Of a DNA stretch of 64,000 nucleotides, positions 1-8,483 are shown piece after piece. The notes beneath the pieces are model-generated. The model searched no databases, was not told the origin of the DNA, and worked only from the letters and a program-made list of their open reading frames with translations. The DNA lies in assembly GCA_963738135.1 (NCBI GenBank), contig CAVTVK010000005.1, forward strand, positions 62,001-126,000. The letters run 5' to 3'. Numbering within the stretch: the stretch's first letter is position 1; every line of letters starts with the position of its first letter. The position numbers and the translations under genes were made by a program. The DNA is from Bog-473 sp963738135. GTDB taxonomy: Bacteria; Actinomycetota; Acidimicrobiia; Acidimicrobiales; RAAP-2.

Positions 1-331
1 GGCCCCTGAGGACACGGTCGAGCCGTACGCGCGGGTCGCGGCGGCGCTGGTCCGCCCGCTGGTGGCCGCGCAGGAGGCTGGCCGTCTGCGGAGTGACGAC
101 CGGCCGCGACCGGTCTCGGACGAGCTCCGGGCGGCGGTGGAGCCGGTCAGCCAGGGGCTGCTGCCCGGGATGCCGGTGGAGACGGTGGTGCGGGCGCTCG
201 AAGCGTGGACGACCATCGTCGGCCTCATCAGCCTCGAGGTCTTCGGTCACTGGCGCAACACGGTGCTCGAGCCGGAGCTGCTCTTCGAGGCTGCCATCGG
301 CCAGATGGCGGACGGGATCGGCCTGCGGTAA
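1..331 (+). CDS. TetR-family regulator, C-terminal part (cut by window edge)
   Basis: The frame is open from the first bases and ends in TAA at 329-331, so about 109 residues of a longer protein are present. The visible part is helical (…VVRALEAWTTIVGLISLEVFGHW…) and resembles the ligand-binding C-terminal domain of TetR-type repressors. The N-terminal helix-turn-helix lies outside the window. The family assignment rests only on this C-terminal pattern. Confidence 0.55.
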   Translation, partial: APEDTVEPYARVAAALVRPLVAAQEAGRLRSDDRPRPVSDELRAAVEPVSQGLLPGMPVETVVRALEAWTTIVGLISLEVFGHWRNTVLEPELLFEAAIGQMADGIGLR

Positions 332-373
332 CCGGACGGCGCACGCCGACGCACGCCGGGGCGGCCCCGCTCG

Positions 374-649
374 TCAGCGCAACGCGTCGCGCAGCACCTG
401 GGCCCGCGCCTGCAGCTCCTCGAGCCGTTCCTCTGGCACCCACTCGGCCATGGCCCCGATGAGGTCGAAGATGAGCGACGCCAGCTCCGCCAATTCCTTG
501 CTGGGCTCCTCCAACTTGATCTGGGAGAACGGGAACGCCACGTTGACCCGGCTCGAGGGCGCGACGACCCTCGGAGCCTCCCCGGCCTTCGCATCTCCTG
601 CGCCGTTCAGCGCAGTGGAGGATCCGTGCTTCTCAGATGACTTCGGCAC
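374..649 (-). CDS. Small conserved-type protein of unknown function, 91 aa
   Basis: A 91-residue protein with a GTG start. The first 30 residues are polar and low in complexity. The rest is a compact stretch (VNVAFPFSQIKLEEP, then ELAELASLIFDLIGAMAEW and an amphipathic helix ending in DALR). It has no signal peptide, membrane segment or metal motif. It is convergent with the TetR gene upstream. The body has coding-like composition and no competing frame is better. I do not recognise the family. Confidence 0.5.
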   Translation of the reverse strand: MPKSSEKHGSSTALNGAGDAKAGEAPRVVAPSSRVNVAFPFSQIKLEEPSKELAELASLIFDLIGAMAEWVPEERLEELQARAQVLRDALR

Positions 650-699
650 GCCACCATCCTGGTCGCGTCACGACGACGGGCGGGTGATGGTGCCGGCCG

Positions 700-912
700 C
701 TAGCCCAGAACGGGCAGCTTGACTTCCATCCCCGCGTTCGCCAGGAAGACAAGCTTGTGCTCGAGAGCGTTCTGCCAATCGACCATGTCCTTGTCGAATT
801 GCATGCGGTCGCCGTCTTCGCATGCGTGTTCGAGCTCGTCGAATGCCAGGTCTTCGGCATCGAGCAGCGCCCGGTACTTCAAAAGGAAGTGGTCGTCGAT
901 CGGCTGATGCAC
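700..912 (-). CDS. Small unknown protein, 70 aa
   Basis: The frame could begin further upstream, but a strong AGGAGG lies 6 bases before a GTG at 912, so the protein most likely starts MHQPIDDHFLLKYRALL. It is acidic and helical (DAEDLAFDELEHACEDGDRM) and ends KLPVLG. The sequence shows no cofactor motif or membrane segment. It runs in the same direction as the next small gene (374-649) with a 50-base gap, so the two may be cotranscribed. Function unknown. Confidence 0.55.
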   Translation of the reverse strand: MHQPIDDHFLLKYRALLDAEDLAFDELEHACEDGDRMQFDKDMVDWQNALEHKLVFLANAGMEVKLPVLG

Positions 913-1087
913 GTCGTCCCTCCTACCACCGGCCCGACCTTCGCGAGCCGGTGTGGACACGATACTTCTGCCGGGCGTCGTGCGCTCGGGCGGGCTCGGG
1001 CGGGGCCGGGCGGGGTCGGCCGGGGTGGCCGGATTCGCCCGAGCGGTCCCCAGCCGGGTCGCCCCCAGCCGGGTCGCACCCCCCGTC

Positions 1088-1906
1088 CTACCAATGCCGA
1101 CGCAGCCGGTGGTAGGTCCGTGGCATCAGGTAGCGGAAGACCATGGCGGCATCGATCAGGCCGGAGACGCTGATCTCGAGCGACGGCCCGCCGGCCTGGG
1201 CCAAAATCCGGCGCGACACCGTCTCCACTCTGCGGATCATGAGTCGCGGGGGTCGCCGGAGGCCGCGTTCGAGGGCCCCCAGACCCAGCTCAGTGGCCAT
1301 GAAGGCGGGGTAGACCACCTGCAGGTGGATGCCCTTGGGGCCGAGGCGGAACGAGGTGGACTCCGTGAAGGCGGACAGTGCGGCCTTGGAGGAGGGGTAG
1401 GCGCCGGGGCCGGGAGAGGGCAGCCGGCCGCCATCCGAGGAGACGTTGACCACGGTGCCCGTCCCACGCTCGAGCATGGCCGGCAGGACGGCCAGGGTGG
1501 CGGCGACCGGCGCGAAGAAGTTGACGTCGAAGGTGTGGCGAAAGTCGTCCTCGGTGATGTCGACCAATCGGATACCGGGATCCTGGGCCGCGTTGTTGAT
1601 GAGCAGGTCGATGGGGCCGTGCGTCGCGGCCACCCGCTGGAGCGCGCCCCGCAGGGCCACGGTGTCGGCGACGTCGCAGGTGATGGTCTCGGACTGGGGT
1701 GTGAAGGCCCGCAGATCCGTCACCAGCTTCTCGAGCCGTTCGGTGGAGCGGGCCAGGCCGACGACGGTGGCGCCGGCGCGCGCCAGGTCGATGCACAGTT
1801 GCGCCCCCAGGCCCGAAGAGGCTCCCGTGACCACGGCCACCAGATTCCGGTAGCGACCACCGAAGTCCGGTGGGCGGGTCGAGCCAGCGACGCCGAACGG
1901 GTCCAC
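1088..1906 (-). CDS. Short-chain dehydrogenase/reductase
   Basis: A classical SDR of about 272 residues. It has the N-terminal Rossmann motif TGASSGLG after the first strand, an NNA motif (INNAAQDPG), the catalytic serine in VVNVSSDGG and the YPSSK (YxxxK) active-site pair. It uses NAD(P)(H) to oxidise or reduce an alcohol or ketone; the substrate is not evident. The start is taken as GTG at 1906, 9 bases after the stop of the SCP2-like gene; a CTG overlapping that stop is possible. Cotranscription with an SCP2 protein suggests a lipid, sterol or acyl substrate, which is inference. Confidence 0.8.
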   Translation of the reverse strand: MDPFGVAGSTRPPDFGGRYRNLVAVVTGASSGLGAQLCIDLARAGATVVGLARSTERLEKLVTDLRAFTPQSETITCDVADTVALRGALQRVAATHGPIDLLINNAAQDPGIRLVDITEDDFRHTFDVNFFAPVAATLAVLPAMLERGTGTVVNVSSDGGRLPSPGPGAYPSSKAALSAFTESTSFRLGPKGIHLQVVYPAFMATELGLGALERGLRRPPRLMIRRVETVSRRILAQAGGPSLEISVSGLIDAAMVFRYLMPRTYHRLRRHW

Positions 1907-1914
1907 GCGACGAG

Positions 1915-2373
1915 TCAGCGAGCCGGGGCCGGCGGATCCGTCAGCTCGTCGAGATCGGTCCCGAGCCGGGCCGCCGCCTCGGCCAGCACGTCCTGTCCCG
2001 CCACCAGCGCCGCCAGGTCGCCCCGGACCCGCACGCGCCCGGCCGCCAACGCGTCCGCCGGGTCGAGGACTCCCCGCGCCATCGCCACGGCCTCGGCGTA
2101 GCCGAGCACGATCGTCGCCGTGCCGCCCGCTGTTCCATCGGGATCGAGTCCGAGGCGGGCGCGGCCGTCGGCCACGGTGAGGACGAGGTGCACGTCGCCG
2201 CCGGAAGCCTGCACGTCCTCGGGGACACCGGTGACGATCTGCACCACGCTGAAGTGGCCGTCGGCGGCGGCCAGCGATCCCGCCCCGGCCGCGGCGACCA
2301 CATCGGTGAGGTCGAGGGCGCTGAGTGCGGCGTCGAAGGACGCCACCCACTCGGGCGAGAGGTAGGGGGGCAT
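1915..2373 (-). CDS. SCP2 sterol-carrier-like protein
   Basis: A protein of 152 residues beginning MPPYLSPEW, with a GGGAG about 12 bases upstream. The pattern of alternating strands ending in a 'VRVRGDLAALVAGQ' helix is typical of the SCP2 lipid-binding fold, in which a hydrophobic tunnel holds acyl chains or sterols. It is the first gene of a pair with the SDR downstream (9-base gap). The upstream extension of the frame to 2634 is antisense to sdhB and is not coding. Ligand unknown. Confidence 0.65.
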   Translation of the reverse strand: MPPYLSPEWVASFDAALSALDLTDVVAAAGAGSLAAADGHFSVVQIVTGVPEDVQASGGDVHLVLTVADGRARLGLDPDGTAGGTATIVLGYAEAVAMARGVLDPADALAAGRVRVRGDLAALVAGQDVLAEAAARLGTDLDELTDPPAPAR

Positions 2374-2456
2374 GGCGAGAGTCTGCTCCCGTCGGAGGCG
2401 ACGCGGGGTGCAACCCGAAGATCCCCCGATGGGGGACCGTCGGCCGGCGCTCCCGA

Positions 2457-3284
2457 TCAGCCGGCGGAGGCCTCGTCGGCCGACTTCTTCGAGCGGCCCG
2501 TGATCTTGCGCCCGAGCCAGGCCACCGGGTCGTAGCGGGCGTCGACCACGCGCTCCTTCATCGGGATGATGCCGTTGTCGGTGATCTTGATGTGCTCGGG
2601 GCACACCTCGGTGCAGCACTTGGTGATGTTGCACATGCCCAGGCCGCGGTCGTGCGCCAGCTCGCGGCGGTCGTTGACGTCGAGCGGGTGCATCTCGAGC
2701 TCGGCAAAGCGGATGAAGAACCGAGGCCCCGCGTACTTGGGCTTGTTGTCCTCGTGGTCACGGATCACGTGGCAGATGTCCTGGCACATGAAGCACTCGA
2801 TGCACTTGCGGAACTCCTGGCCGCGTTCGACGTCGACCTGCATCATCCGGTAGCCGCCCTCGGGCTCGGGACCCGGCTTGAAGGCGGGCACCGTCTTGGC
2901 CACCTCGTAGTTGAAGGAGACGTCGGTGACGAGGTCGCGGATGATGGGGAACGCCTTCATGGGCGCCACCGTGACGGCTTCACCCTCGGGCAGGGTGTCC
3001 ATGCGCGTCATGCACATGAGCCGGGGCAGGCCGTTGATCTCCGCCGAGCACGACCCGCACTTGCCCGCTTTGCAGTTCCAGCGGCACGCCAGGTCCGGCG
3101 CGTCGGAGGCCTGAATCCGGTGGATGACGTCGAGCACGACCTCACCCTCGACGGCGGGCATCACGTAGTCGATGAACTCGCCGCCCTCGTCGTCCCCCCG
3201 CCACACGCGCATGGTGACGGTGGCGTCGGCCGTGGCGGCGGGCGTCCCGGCGCCGCTCTGGGTGTTGGTCTGGGTGTCGGTCAT
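2457..3284 (-). CDS. sdhB: Succinate dehydrogenase / fumarate reductase iron-sulfur subunit
   Basis: Electron-transfer subunit of complex II, 275 residues. The [2Fe-2S] ligands are C67, C71, C76 and C79 (CRWNCKAGKCGSC). The [4Fe-4S] ligands are in CIECFMCQDIC (161-171), followed by a third Cys cluster CNITKCCTEVCPEH near 218-230 for the [3Fe-4S] site. It passes electrons from FAD in SdhA to the membrane anchor. It lies 2 bases after sdhA and is the last gene of sdhC-sdhA-sdhB. The order and subunit sizes match the mycobacterial Sdh1 (Rv0247c-Rv0249c) type. Confidence 0.93.
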   Translation of the reverse strand: MTDTQTNTQSGAGTPAATADATVTMRVWRGDDEGGEFIDYVMPAVEGEVVLDVIHRIQASDAPDLACRWNCKAGKCGSCSAEINGLPRLMCMTRMDTLPEGEAVTVAPMKAFPIIRDLVTDVSFNYEVAKTVPAFKPGPEPEGGYRMMQVDVERGQEFRKCIECFMCQDICHVIRDHEDNKPKYAGPRFFIRFAELEMHPLDVNDRRELAHDRGLGMCNITKCCTEVCPEHIKITDNGIIPMKERVVDARYDPVAWLGRKITGRSKKSADEASAG

Positions 3285-3286
3285 GG

Positions 3287-5108
3287 CTACTTGGCCTCCT
3301 CGAACAGTGCGGCAAGGTCCGGTGGCATGACCGGCAACGGCTCGGGCGCGATGGCGATCGGCGCCAGGTACCCGTGCTCCGCCGTCTGACGCTGCACGAA
3401 GTTGACCTTGCCCATCTCGGGGTCCGGTCCGGGATAGTCCTCCCGGGTGTGCCCGCCCCGGGACTCCTTGCGGTTCAGCGCCCCCTGGGCCACGGCGATG
3501 GACGTCGTGATCATGGAGGGGAGGTCGGTGGCCAGGTTCCAGCCGGGGTTGTAGGCCCGGCCCCCCTTCACCTGGACCTTGGCCGTGTGCTCCTTGAGCT
3601 CTTCGAGCTTCACCAGTGCCTCTTCGAGCTCGGGCCCGGTGCGGATGATGCCGACCAGCGCCTGCATGGTCTCCTGCAGCTCCTCGTGGACGTCGTACGG
3701 GTTGTACCCGTCCTCGCGTCCGAAGGGGGCGAAGGCTTCGTCGATCACCGAGGCGACCTCCGCCGCGTCGACGCTCGGCGAACCGGCGCGGCCCTCCGCG
3801 AAGTCAGCGGCACCGATGCCGGCCCGGCGGCCGAAGACGATGAGGTCCGACAGCGAGTTGCCGCCCAGGCGGTTGGCGCCGTGCATGCCGCCCGACACCT
3901 CACCGATGGCGAAGAGGCCGGCGACGGTGGCCGCCTGCGTCTCCGCGTCGACGCGCACGCCACCCATCATGTAGTGGCACGTCGGGCCGACCTCCATGGG
4001 CCCGGCCGTGATGTCGACGCCGGCCAGCTCCATGAACTGGTGGTACATGGACGGCAGCCGGCGCTTGATGTACTCGGGGGTGCGACGCGAGGCGATGTCG
4101 AGGAACACGCCGCCGTGCGGGCTGCCGCGGCCCGGCCTTCACCTCTGAGTTGATGGCCCGGGCCACCTCGTCGCGGGGCAGGAGATCGGGCGTGCGCCGG
4201 TAGTTGATGTGGTCGTCGTACCAGGCGTCGGCCTCTTCCTCGGTCTCGGCCGTCTCGGCCCGGAACATGTCGGCCACGTAATTGAACATGAAGCGCGTGC
4301 CTTCGGAGTTGCGGAGCACGCCGCCGTCGCCGCGCACACCCTCGGTCACGAGGATGCCGCGCACCGAGAGCGGCCAGACCATGCCGGTCGGGTGGAACTG
4401 CACACACTCCATGTCGATGACGTCGGCCCCGGCCCAGATCGCCATGGCGTGGCCGTCGCCGACGGACTCCCACGAGTTCGACGTGTACTTCCACGACTTG
4501 CCGATGGAGCCGGTGGCGAGGACGAACGCCTTGGCGGTGAACAGGACCATCTCGCCGGTCGGGCGCCGATACCCCACCGCACCCGAGATACGGCCCTCGG
4601 CGTCGGGGAGCAGGCGCAGGATCTTGGTCTCCATGAAGACGTCGGTGCCCATCGACACGACCTTCTGCTGCAGGGTGCGGATCAGCTCGAGCCCGGTGCG
4701 GTCGCCCACGTGGGCCAGGCGGGCGTAGCGGTGACCCCCGAAGTCGCGCTGGGTGATGCGCCCGTCCTTGGTGCGATCGAAGAGTGCGCCCCAGCGCTCG
4801 AGCTCGTAGACGCGGTCGGGCGCCTCCTGGGCGTGGATCTGGGCCATGCGCCAGTTGTTGAGCATCTTGCCGCCGCGCATGGTGTCGCGGAAGTGGACCT
4901 GCCAGTTGTCCTCGGGCCACACGTTGCCCATGGCGGCCGCCATGCCGCCCTCGGCCATCACCGTGTGCGCCTTGCCGAGCAGCGACTTGCAGACGAGCGC
5001 CACGCGCAGGCCGCGCTCCTTCGCCTCAATGGCGGCGCGCAGGCCCGAGCCGCCGGCGCCGATGATGATGACGTCGTAGTCGTAGGTTTCGAAGTCGGGC
5101 GTCGGCAT
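3287..5108 (-). CDS. sdhA: Succinate dehydrogenase flavoprotein subunit, with a one-base frameshift
   Basis: FAD subunit that oxidises succinate to fumarate. The first frame (5108 to about 4130) holds the dinucleotide-binding GAGGSGLRAA motif, GHRYARLAHVGDRTG and the active-site region QFHPTGMVWP. The second frame continues with FLDIASRRTPEYIKRRLPSMYHQF, HYMMGGV and GEVSGGMHGANRLGGNSLSD, to the stop at 3287. The two join if one extra C is removed near 4124-4134: …EVKAG then RGSPHGGVFLD. The repaired protein is about 606 residues, near the normal size. No residue other than the frameshift looks degraded, so a sequencing or assembly error is as likely as a true mutation. Confidence 0.9.
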
Positions 5109-5112
5109 CGCT

Positions 5113-5940
5113 CTAGAAGTGGAAGCCGGGGTCGTGGATGGTCCCGCTTGCCACCAGCCGCACGTACAGGTCGCACAGAGCGACGCCGAACAGGCTGATC
5201 CAGGCGAAGCGCATGTGGCGGGCGTTGAGCGGGGTGACGAACTTCCAGAGCTTGTGGCGCGTCGGGTGCTTGGCGAAGGACTTCACCTGCCCGCCGCAGA
5301 AGTGCCGGCAGGAGTGGCACGACAACGAGTACAGCCACAGGAAGGCGGCGTTGGCGCACAGCACGAGTGTGCCGACGCTGATGCCGATGCCGAGGCCGGG
5401 CTGGCGGAAGGCGAGGACGGCGTCGTAGGTGAGGACGCAGTTGAAGAGGAGCAGGATCCAGAAGAAGTAGCGGTGGATGTTCTGCAGGATCAGCGGGAAC
5501 CGCGTCTCGCCGCTGTAGTTGCCGTGTGCGTCCGCCACGCCGCAGGCCGGGGGCGACAGCCAGAACGACCGGTAGTACGCCTTGCGGTAGTAGTAGCAGG
5601 TGAGCCGGAAGCCGAGCGGGAAGATGAGGATCAACAGGGCCGGCGAGTAGTTCCAGAAGGGCAGCGTGCCGAACGTGTGACTCCCCGGCACGCAGCTGTT
5701 GGCGATGCAGGGGGAGTAGAAGGGCGAGATCAGGTCGCGGTGCAGGTCGGCACCGGCGTAGTAGTTCTTCCCGACGAAGGCGGCCCAGGTCGAATAGATC
5801 ACGAAGGCCAGCAGGATGGCGGCCGTGATGACCGGCTCGACCCACCAGCCGTCCTTGCGCAAGGTCGGCACGTCCGGGCCGCCCCGGGGCGCCCCGATCA
5901 CCACCGGCGTCGTGGTCGCGCTCTCGACTGTGGTCGTCAC
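5113..5940 (-). CDS. sdhC: Succinate dehydrogenase membrane anchor (Sdh1 type)
   Basis: A protein of 275 residues with about five hydrophobic spans (for example PVITAAILLAFVIYSTWAAF, ALLILIFPLGFRLTCYY, FFWILLLFNCVLTYDAV, LVLCANAAFLWLYSL). It has His and Cys residues between spans (CHSCRHFC) that could hold haem or a quinone site. It is a single large anchor rather than the two small SdhC/SdhD proteins, like the anchor of mycobacterial Sdh1 (Rv0249c). AGGAGG lies 6 bases before the ATG. It is the first gene of the sdh operon, with 4 bases before sdhA. It transfers electrons to the quinone pool in the plasma membrane. Confidence 0.85.
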   Translation of the reverse strand: MTTTVESATTTPVVIGAPRGGPDVPTLRKDGWWVEPVITAAILLAFVIYSTWAAFVGKNYYAGADLHRDLISPFYSPCIANSCVPGSHTFGTLPFWNYSPALLILIFPLGFRLTCYYYRKAYYRSFWLSPPACGVADAHGNYSGETRFPLILQNIHRYFFWILLLFNCVLTYDAVLAFRQPGLGIGISVGTLVLCANAAFLWLYSLSCHSCRHFCGGQVKSFAKHPTRHKLWKFVTPLNARHMRFAWISLFGVALCDLYVRLVASGTIHDPGFHF

Positions 5941-5988
5941 TCGGTCCTCCTCGGTGCCCAGCTCAGCCCCAGGTCCGGGCCCTGCGGC

Positions 5989-6017
5989 ACCTTACGGTCA
6001 GCCTGGTGACACGTCAA
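5989..6017 (-). promoter_or_regulatory. Likely sdhC-sdhA-sdhB promoter
   Basis: Read on the minus strand, TTGACG (6012-6017) and TAAGGT (5989-5994) are separated by exactly 17 bases, a good sigma-70-type pair. The distance to the sdhC ATG is about 49 bases. Confidence 0.6.
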
Positions 6018-6039
6018 AGACATAAAGAGCATGAAGATA

Positions 6040-6054
6040 AGAGCTATAGGCTCT
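6040..6054. promoter_or_regulatory. Inverted repeat between sdh operon and LysR gene, likely LysR operator
   Basis: AGAGC-TATAG-GCTCT is a 5-base-arm dyad of the T-N11-A kind used by LysR proteins. A further AAGAGC at 6025-6030 repeats the left arm 14 bases away. It lies 6 bases before the lysR ATG and upstream of the sdh promoter, consistent with autoregulation and control of sdh. Confidence 0.4.
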
Positions 6055-6059
6055 GATCG

Positions 6060-6977
6060 ATGCAGCTCCACCAACTTGCTTACGCCGTCGCGGTGGCCGA
6101 GGACAAGAGCTTCACGCAGGCCGCCGCCCGCCTGCACCTGGCCCAGCCCTCGCTGTCACGACAGGTCCGCCTGCTCGAGCACGAATTGGGGGTGCTGCTC
6201 TTCAACCGGGGCCCCGGCCAGGCTCCCGTCACGCTGACTCCGGACGGCGCCGCGCTTCTGCCCTTCATGCAGCGGGTCTTGGCCGACGTCGAGGCCACGG
6301 GGGCCGAGGCCCGGGCGCTGTCGGGTATGGCCCGGGGGCGCCTGGCCGTCGGGGCGACACCGAGCCTCATCACCAGTGCGCTGGCCCCTGCCCTCGTCGC
6401 CTTCCACGCCAGCCACCCGGGCGTCGATCTGTCGGTGGTGGAGGCCGGTTCGCACCAGCTGGTACCCCAGGTGGCGGCGGGCGAGGTGGACCTGGCCCTG
6501 GTCGTCCTGCCCGTGACCGATCCACTGGTGGTGACCACGCCGCTCTTCGACGACCCGCTGGTGCTCGCCACCGCGCCCGACCACCCCTTCGCCCGCCGAC
6601 GCCAGGTCAGGGTGCGCGACCTCGACGGGCTGGACCTGGTCATGTTCCGGGAGGGCTACGACCTGCGGGCGGTGACGCTGTCGGCCTGCCGGGAGGCGGG
6701 GGTCGAGCCGCATCTCGTCAGCGAGGGAGCCGAGATGGCCGGCGTCCTCTCCTTCGTGGCAGCCGGGCTCGGGGCGGCGGTCGTGCCCGCCATCGCCCTG
6801 CCGGCCGACGGGTCGCTCGTCGGCATCCCCTTCGCCGCGCCCACGCTGAGCCGCACGGTGGCGCTGGCACAGCGGGGTGACCGCGCCCTGGCCCGCCCGG
6901 CCCGCGCTCTGGCGGACCACCTTCTGGCGCACCGCCCGCCCACGGCCGCTGCTCCGACTCCCAGGCCCGGGGTTTAG
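6060..6977 (+). CDS. LysR-family transcriptional regulator
   Basis: A protein of 305 residues. The N-terminal winged helix-turn-helix is clear (LAYAVAVAEDKSFTQAAARL, then AQPSLSRQVRLLEHELG). A type-2 periplasmic-binding-like effector domain follows (about residues 90-295, with GRLAVGATPSLI and VAAGLGAAVVPA). The gene is divergent from sdhC with a 119-base gap holding a dyad and the sdh promoter, so it probably controls the sdh operon in response to a small metabolite. No ribosome site is visible before the ATG. Confidence 0.85.
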   Translation: MQLHQLAYAVAVAEDKSFTQAAARLHLAQPSLSRQVRLLEHELGVLLFNRGPGQAPVTLTPDGAALLPFMQRVLADVEATGAEARALSGMARGRLAVGATPSLITSALAPALVAFHASHPGVDLSVVEAGSHQLVPQVAAGEVDLALVVLPVTDPLVVTTPLFDDPLVLATAPDHPFARRRQVRVRDLDGLDLVMFREGYDLRAVTLSACREAGVEPHLVSEGAEMAGVLSFVAAGLGAAVVPAIALPADGSLVGIPFAAPTLSRTVALAQRGDRALARPARALADHLLAHRPPTAAAPTPRPGV

Positions 6978-6980
6978 GCT
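6975..6980 (+). promoter_or_regulatory. -10 box TAGGCT of a leaderless transcript
   Basis: TAGGCT is followed by six bases and then the ATG at 6987. No Shine-Dalgarno is present, so the message probably starts at the initiation codon. The same TAGGCT-N6-start arrangement recurs at 18817 and 20646. Confidence 0.5.
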
Positions 6981-6986
6981 TCGGGC

Positions 6987-8462
6987 ATGAACGGCTCTAC
7001 CCCTCTCGACCCCTCCGCGACCCCGCGGCCCGGCGACCTCAAGCCTCCCGCGGACCTGGCCGAATCGATCGCCGATCTCCGCTCCTCGGGCTGGGAGTCG
7101 GTCCCGGTGGCGGAGGAGATGCGGCGCAACACGGCCAAGCGCATTGCGGCCGGCACGCCCCTCGTGCCCGGTGTGCTCGGGTTCGAGGACACCGTGGTGC
7201 CCCAGCTGGAGAACGCCATCCTGGCCGGCCACGACGTCATCCTGCTGGGCGAGCGGGGCCAGGCGAAGACGCGGGTCATCCGCTCCATGGTCGGGCTGCT
7301 CGACGAGTGGATGCCGATCATCGCCGGGTCGGAGATCAACGACGACCCGTACCACCCGGTCTCTCGTTTCGCGCTCGACCGGGTGGAGGAGCTCGGCGAG
7401 GCCACACCGATCGCCTGGGTCCACCGTTCCCAGCGCTACGGGGAGAAGCTGGCGACCCCGGACACCTCCATTTCGGACCTCATCGGTGAGGTGGACCCGA
7501 TCAAGATCGCCGAGGGCCGGTACCTGAGCGACGAGCTGGCGCTGCACTACGGACTCATCCCGCGCGTCAACCGAGGCATCTTCGCCATCAACGAGCTCCC
7601 GGACCTTTCGGAGCGGATTCAGGTCGGCTTGCTCAACATCCTCGAGGAGCGCGACGTGCAGATCCGCGGTCACCGCATCCGGCTGCCGCTCGACATCACG
7701 CTCGTCGCCACGGCCAACCCCGAGGACTACACGAACCGCGGCCGCATCATCACACCGCTCAAGGACCGCTTCGGCGCGCAGATCCGCACCCACTACCCCT
7801 ACGAGACCATGACCGAAGCCAGAATCATGGAGAGCGAAGCCGACCTGCCGACGGCCGGTGTACCGGTCACGGTGCCGCCCTTCATGAAGGAGGTCGTCGC
7901 CGAAATCAGCCAGCTGGCCCGGCGCAGCACGCACCTCAACCAACGCAGCGGCGTCTCGGTCCGCCTCTCCATCGCCAACTACGAGACGCTGGTCGCCTCC
8001 GCCGTACGGCGCGCCCTGCGCACGGGCGAGCCCGTCGCGGTGCCGCGCATCAGTGACCTCGCCGCGCTGGTGCCCTCGACCCAGGGAAAGATCGAGGTCG
8101 AGGCCATGGAGGAGGGTCACGAAGACGAGGTGGTGGCCCAGCTGGTGGCCGCCGCCACCCTCGCCGTGTTCCGCCGCCGCGTCACGCTCGACGACCCGCA
8201 GTCGATCGTCGCCGCCTTCCACGAGCAGGTCGTCGTGCACGTCGGCGACGACCTGCCCTCGTCGGCCTACCTGGCCGTCCTGGCCGACGTGCCCGAACTG
8301 GAGCCACCGACGCGCAAGCTGGCCGGCCCCGAGGCGGCCGAGGCGGAGTCCCCCGCCCTGATGGCCAGTTCCCTCGAGTTCCTCCTCGAGGGCCTGCACC
8401 TGACCAAGCGGTTGAACAAGGACGCGTCGGGGGCACGCGCCCTCTATCGCGGGCGCAAGTAA
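6987..8462 (+). CDS. MoxR/BchI-like AAA+ ATPase
   Basis: A protein of 491 residues. The Walker A motif is at 88-95 (GERGQAKT), with a Walker B-like region in GIFAINELPDLSERIQ and a sensor region in TLVATANPEDYTNRGRI. Such proteins are related to magnesium-chelatase subunit I and MoxR chaperones and work with a VWA-domain partner. The partner follows 21 bases downstream. The pair resembles Rv0958/Rv0959 of mycobacteria. No chlorophyll or cobalamin genes are nearby, so a protein-remodelling or metal-insertion role is more likely than Mg-chelation, but the substrate is unknown. Confidence 0.8.
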   Translation: MNGSTPLDPSATPRPGDLKPPADLAESIADLRSSGWESVPVAEEMRRNTAKRIAAGTPLVPGVLGFEDTVVPQLENAILAGHDVILLGERGQAKTRVIRSMVGLLDEWMPIIAGSEINDDPYHPVSRFALDRVEELGEATPIAWVHRSQRYGEKLATPDTSISDLIGEVDPIKIAEGRYLSDELALHYGLIPRVNRGIFAINELPDLSERIQVGLLNILEERDVQIRGHRIRLPLDITLVATANPEDYTNRGRIITPLKDRFGAQIRTHYPYETMTEARIMESEADLPTAGVPVTVPPFMKEVVAEISQLARRSTHLNQRSGVSVRLSIANYETLVASAVRRALRTGEPVAVPRISDLAALVPSTQGKIEVEAMEEGHEDEVVAQLVAAATLAVFRRRVTLDDPQSIVAAFHEQVVVHVGDDLPSSAYLAVLADVPELEPPTRKLAGPEAAEAESPALMASSLEFLLEGLHLTKRLNKDASGARALYRGRK

Positions 8463-8483
8463 GTCGGCGGGGAGGACACGTCC

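Noticed and set aside
953..2101. Open frame of 382 codons on the plus strand
   Set aside because: Antisense to the SDR gene, whose Rossmann and YxxxK motifs are clear.
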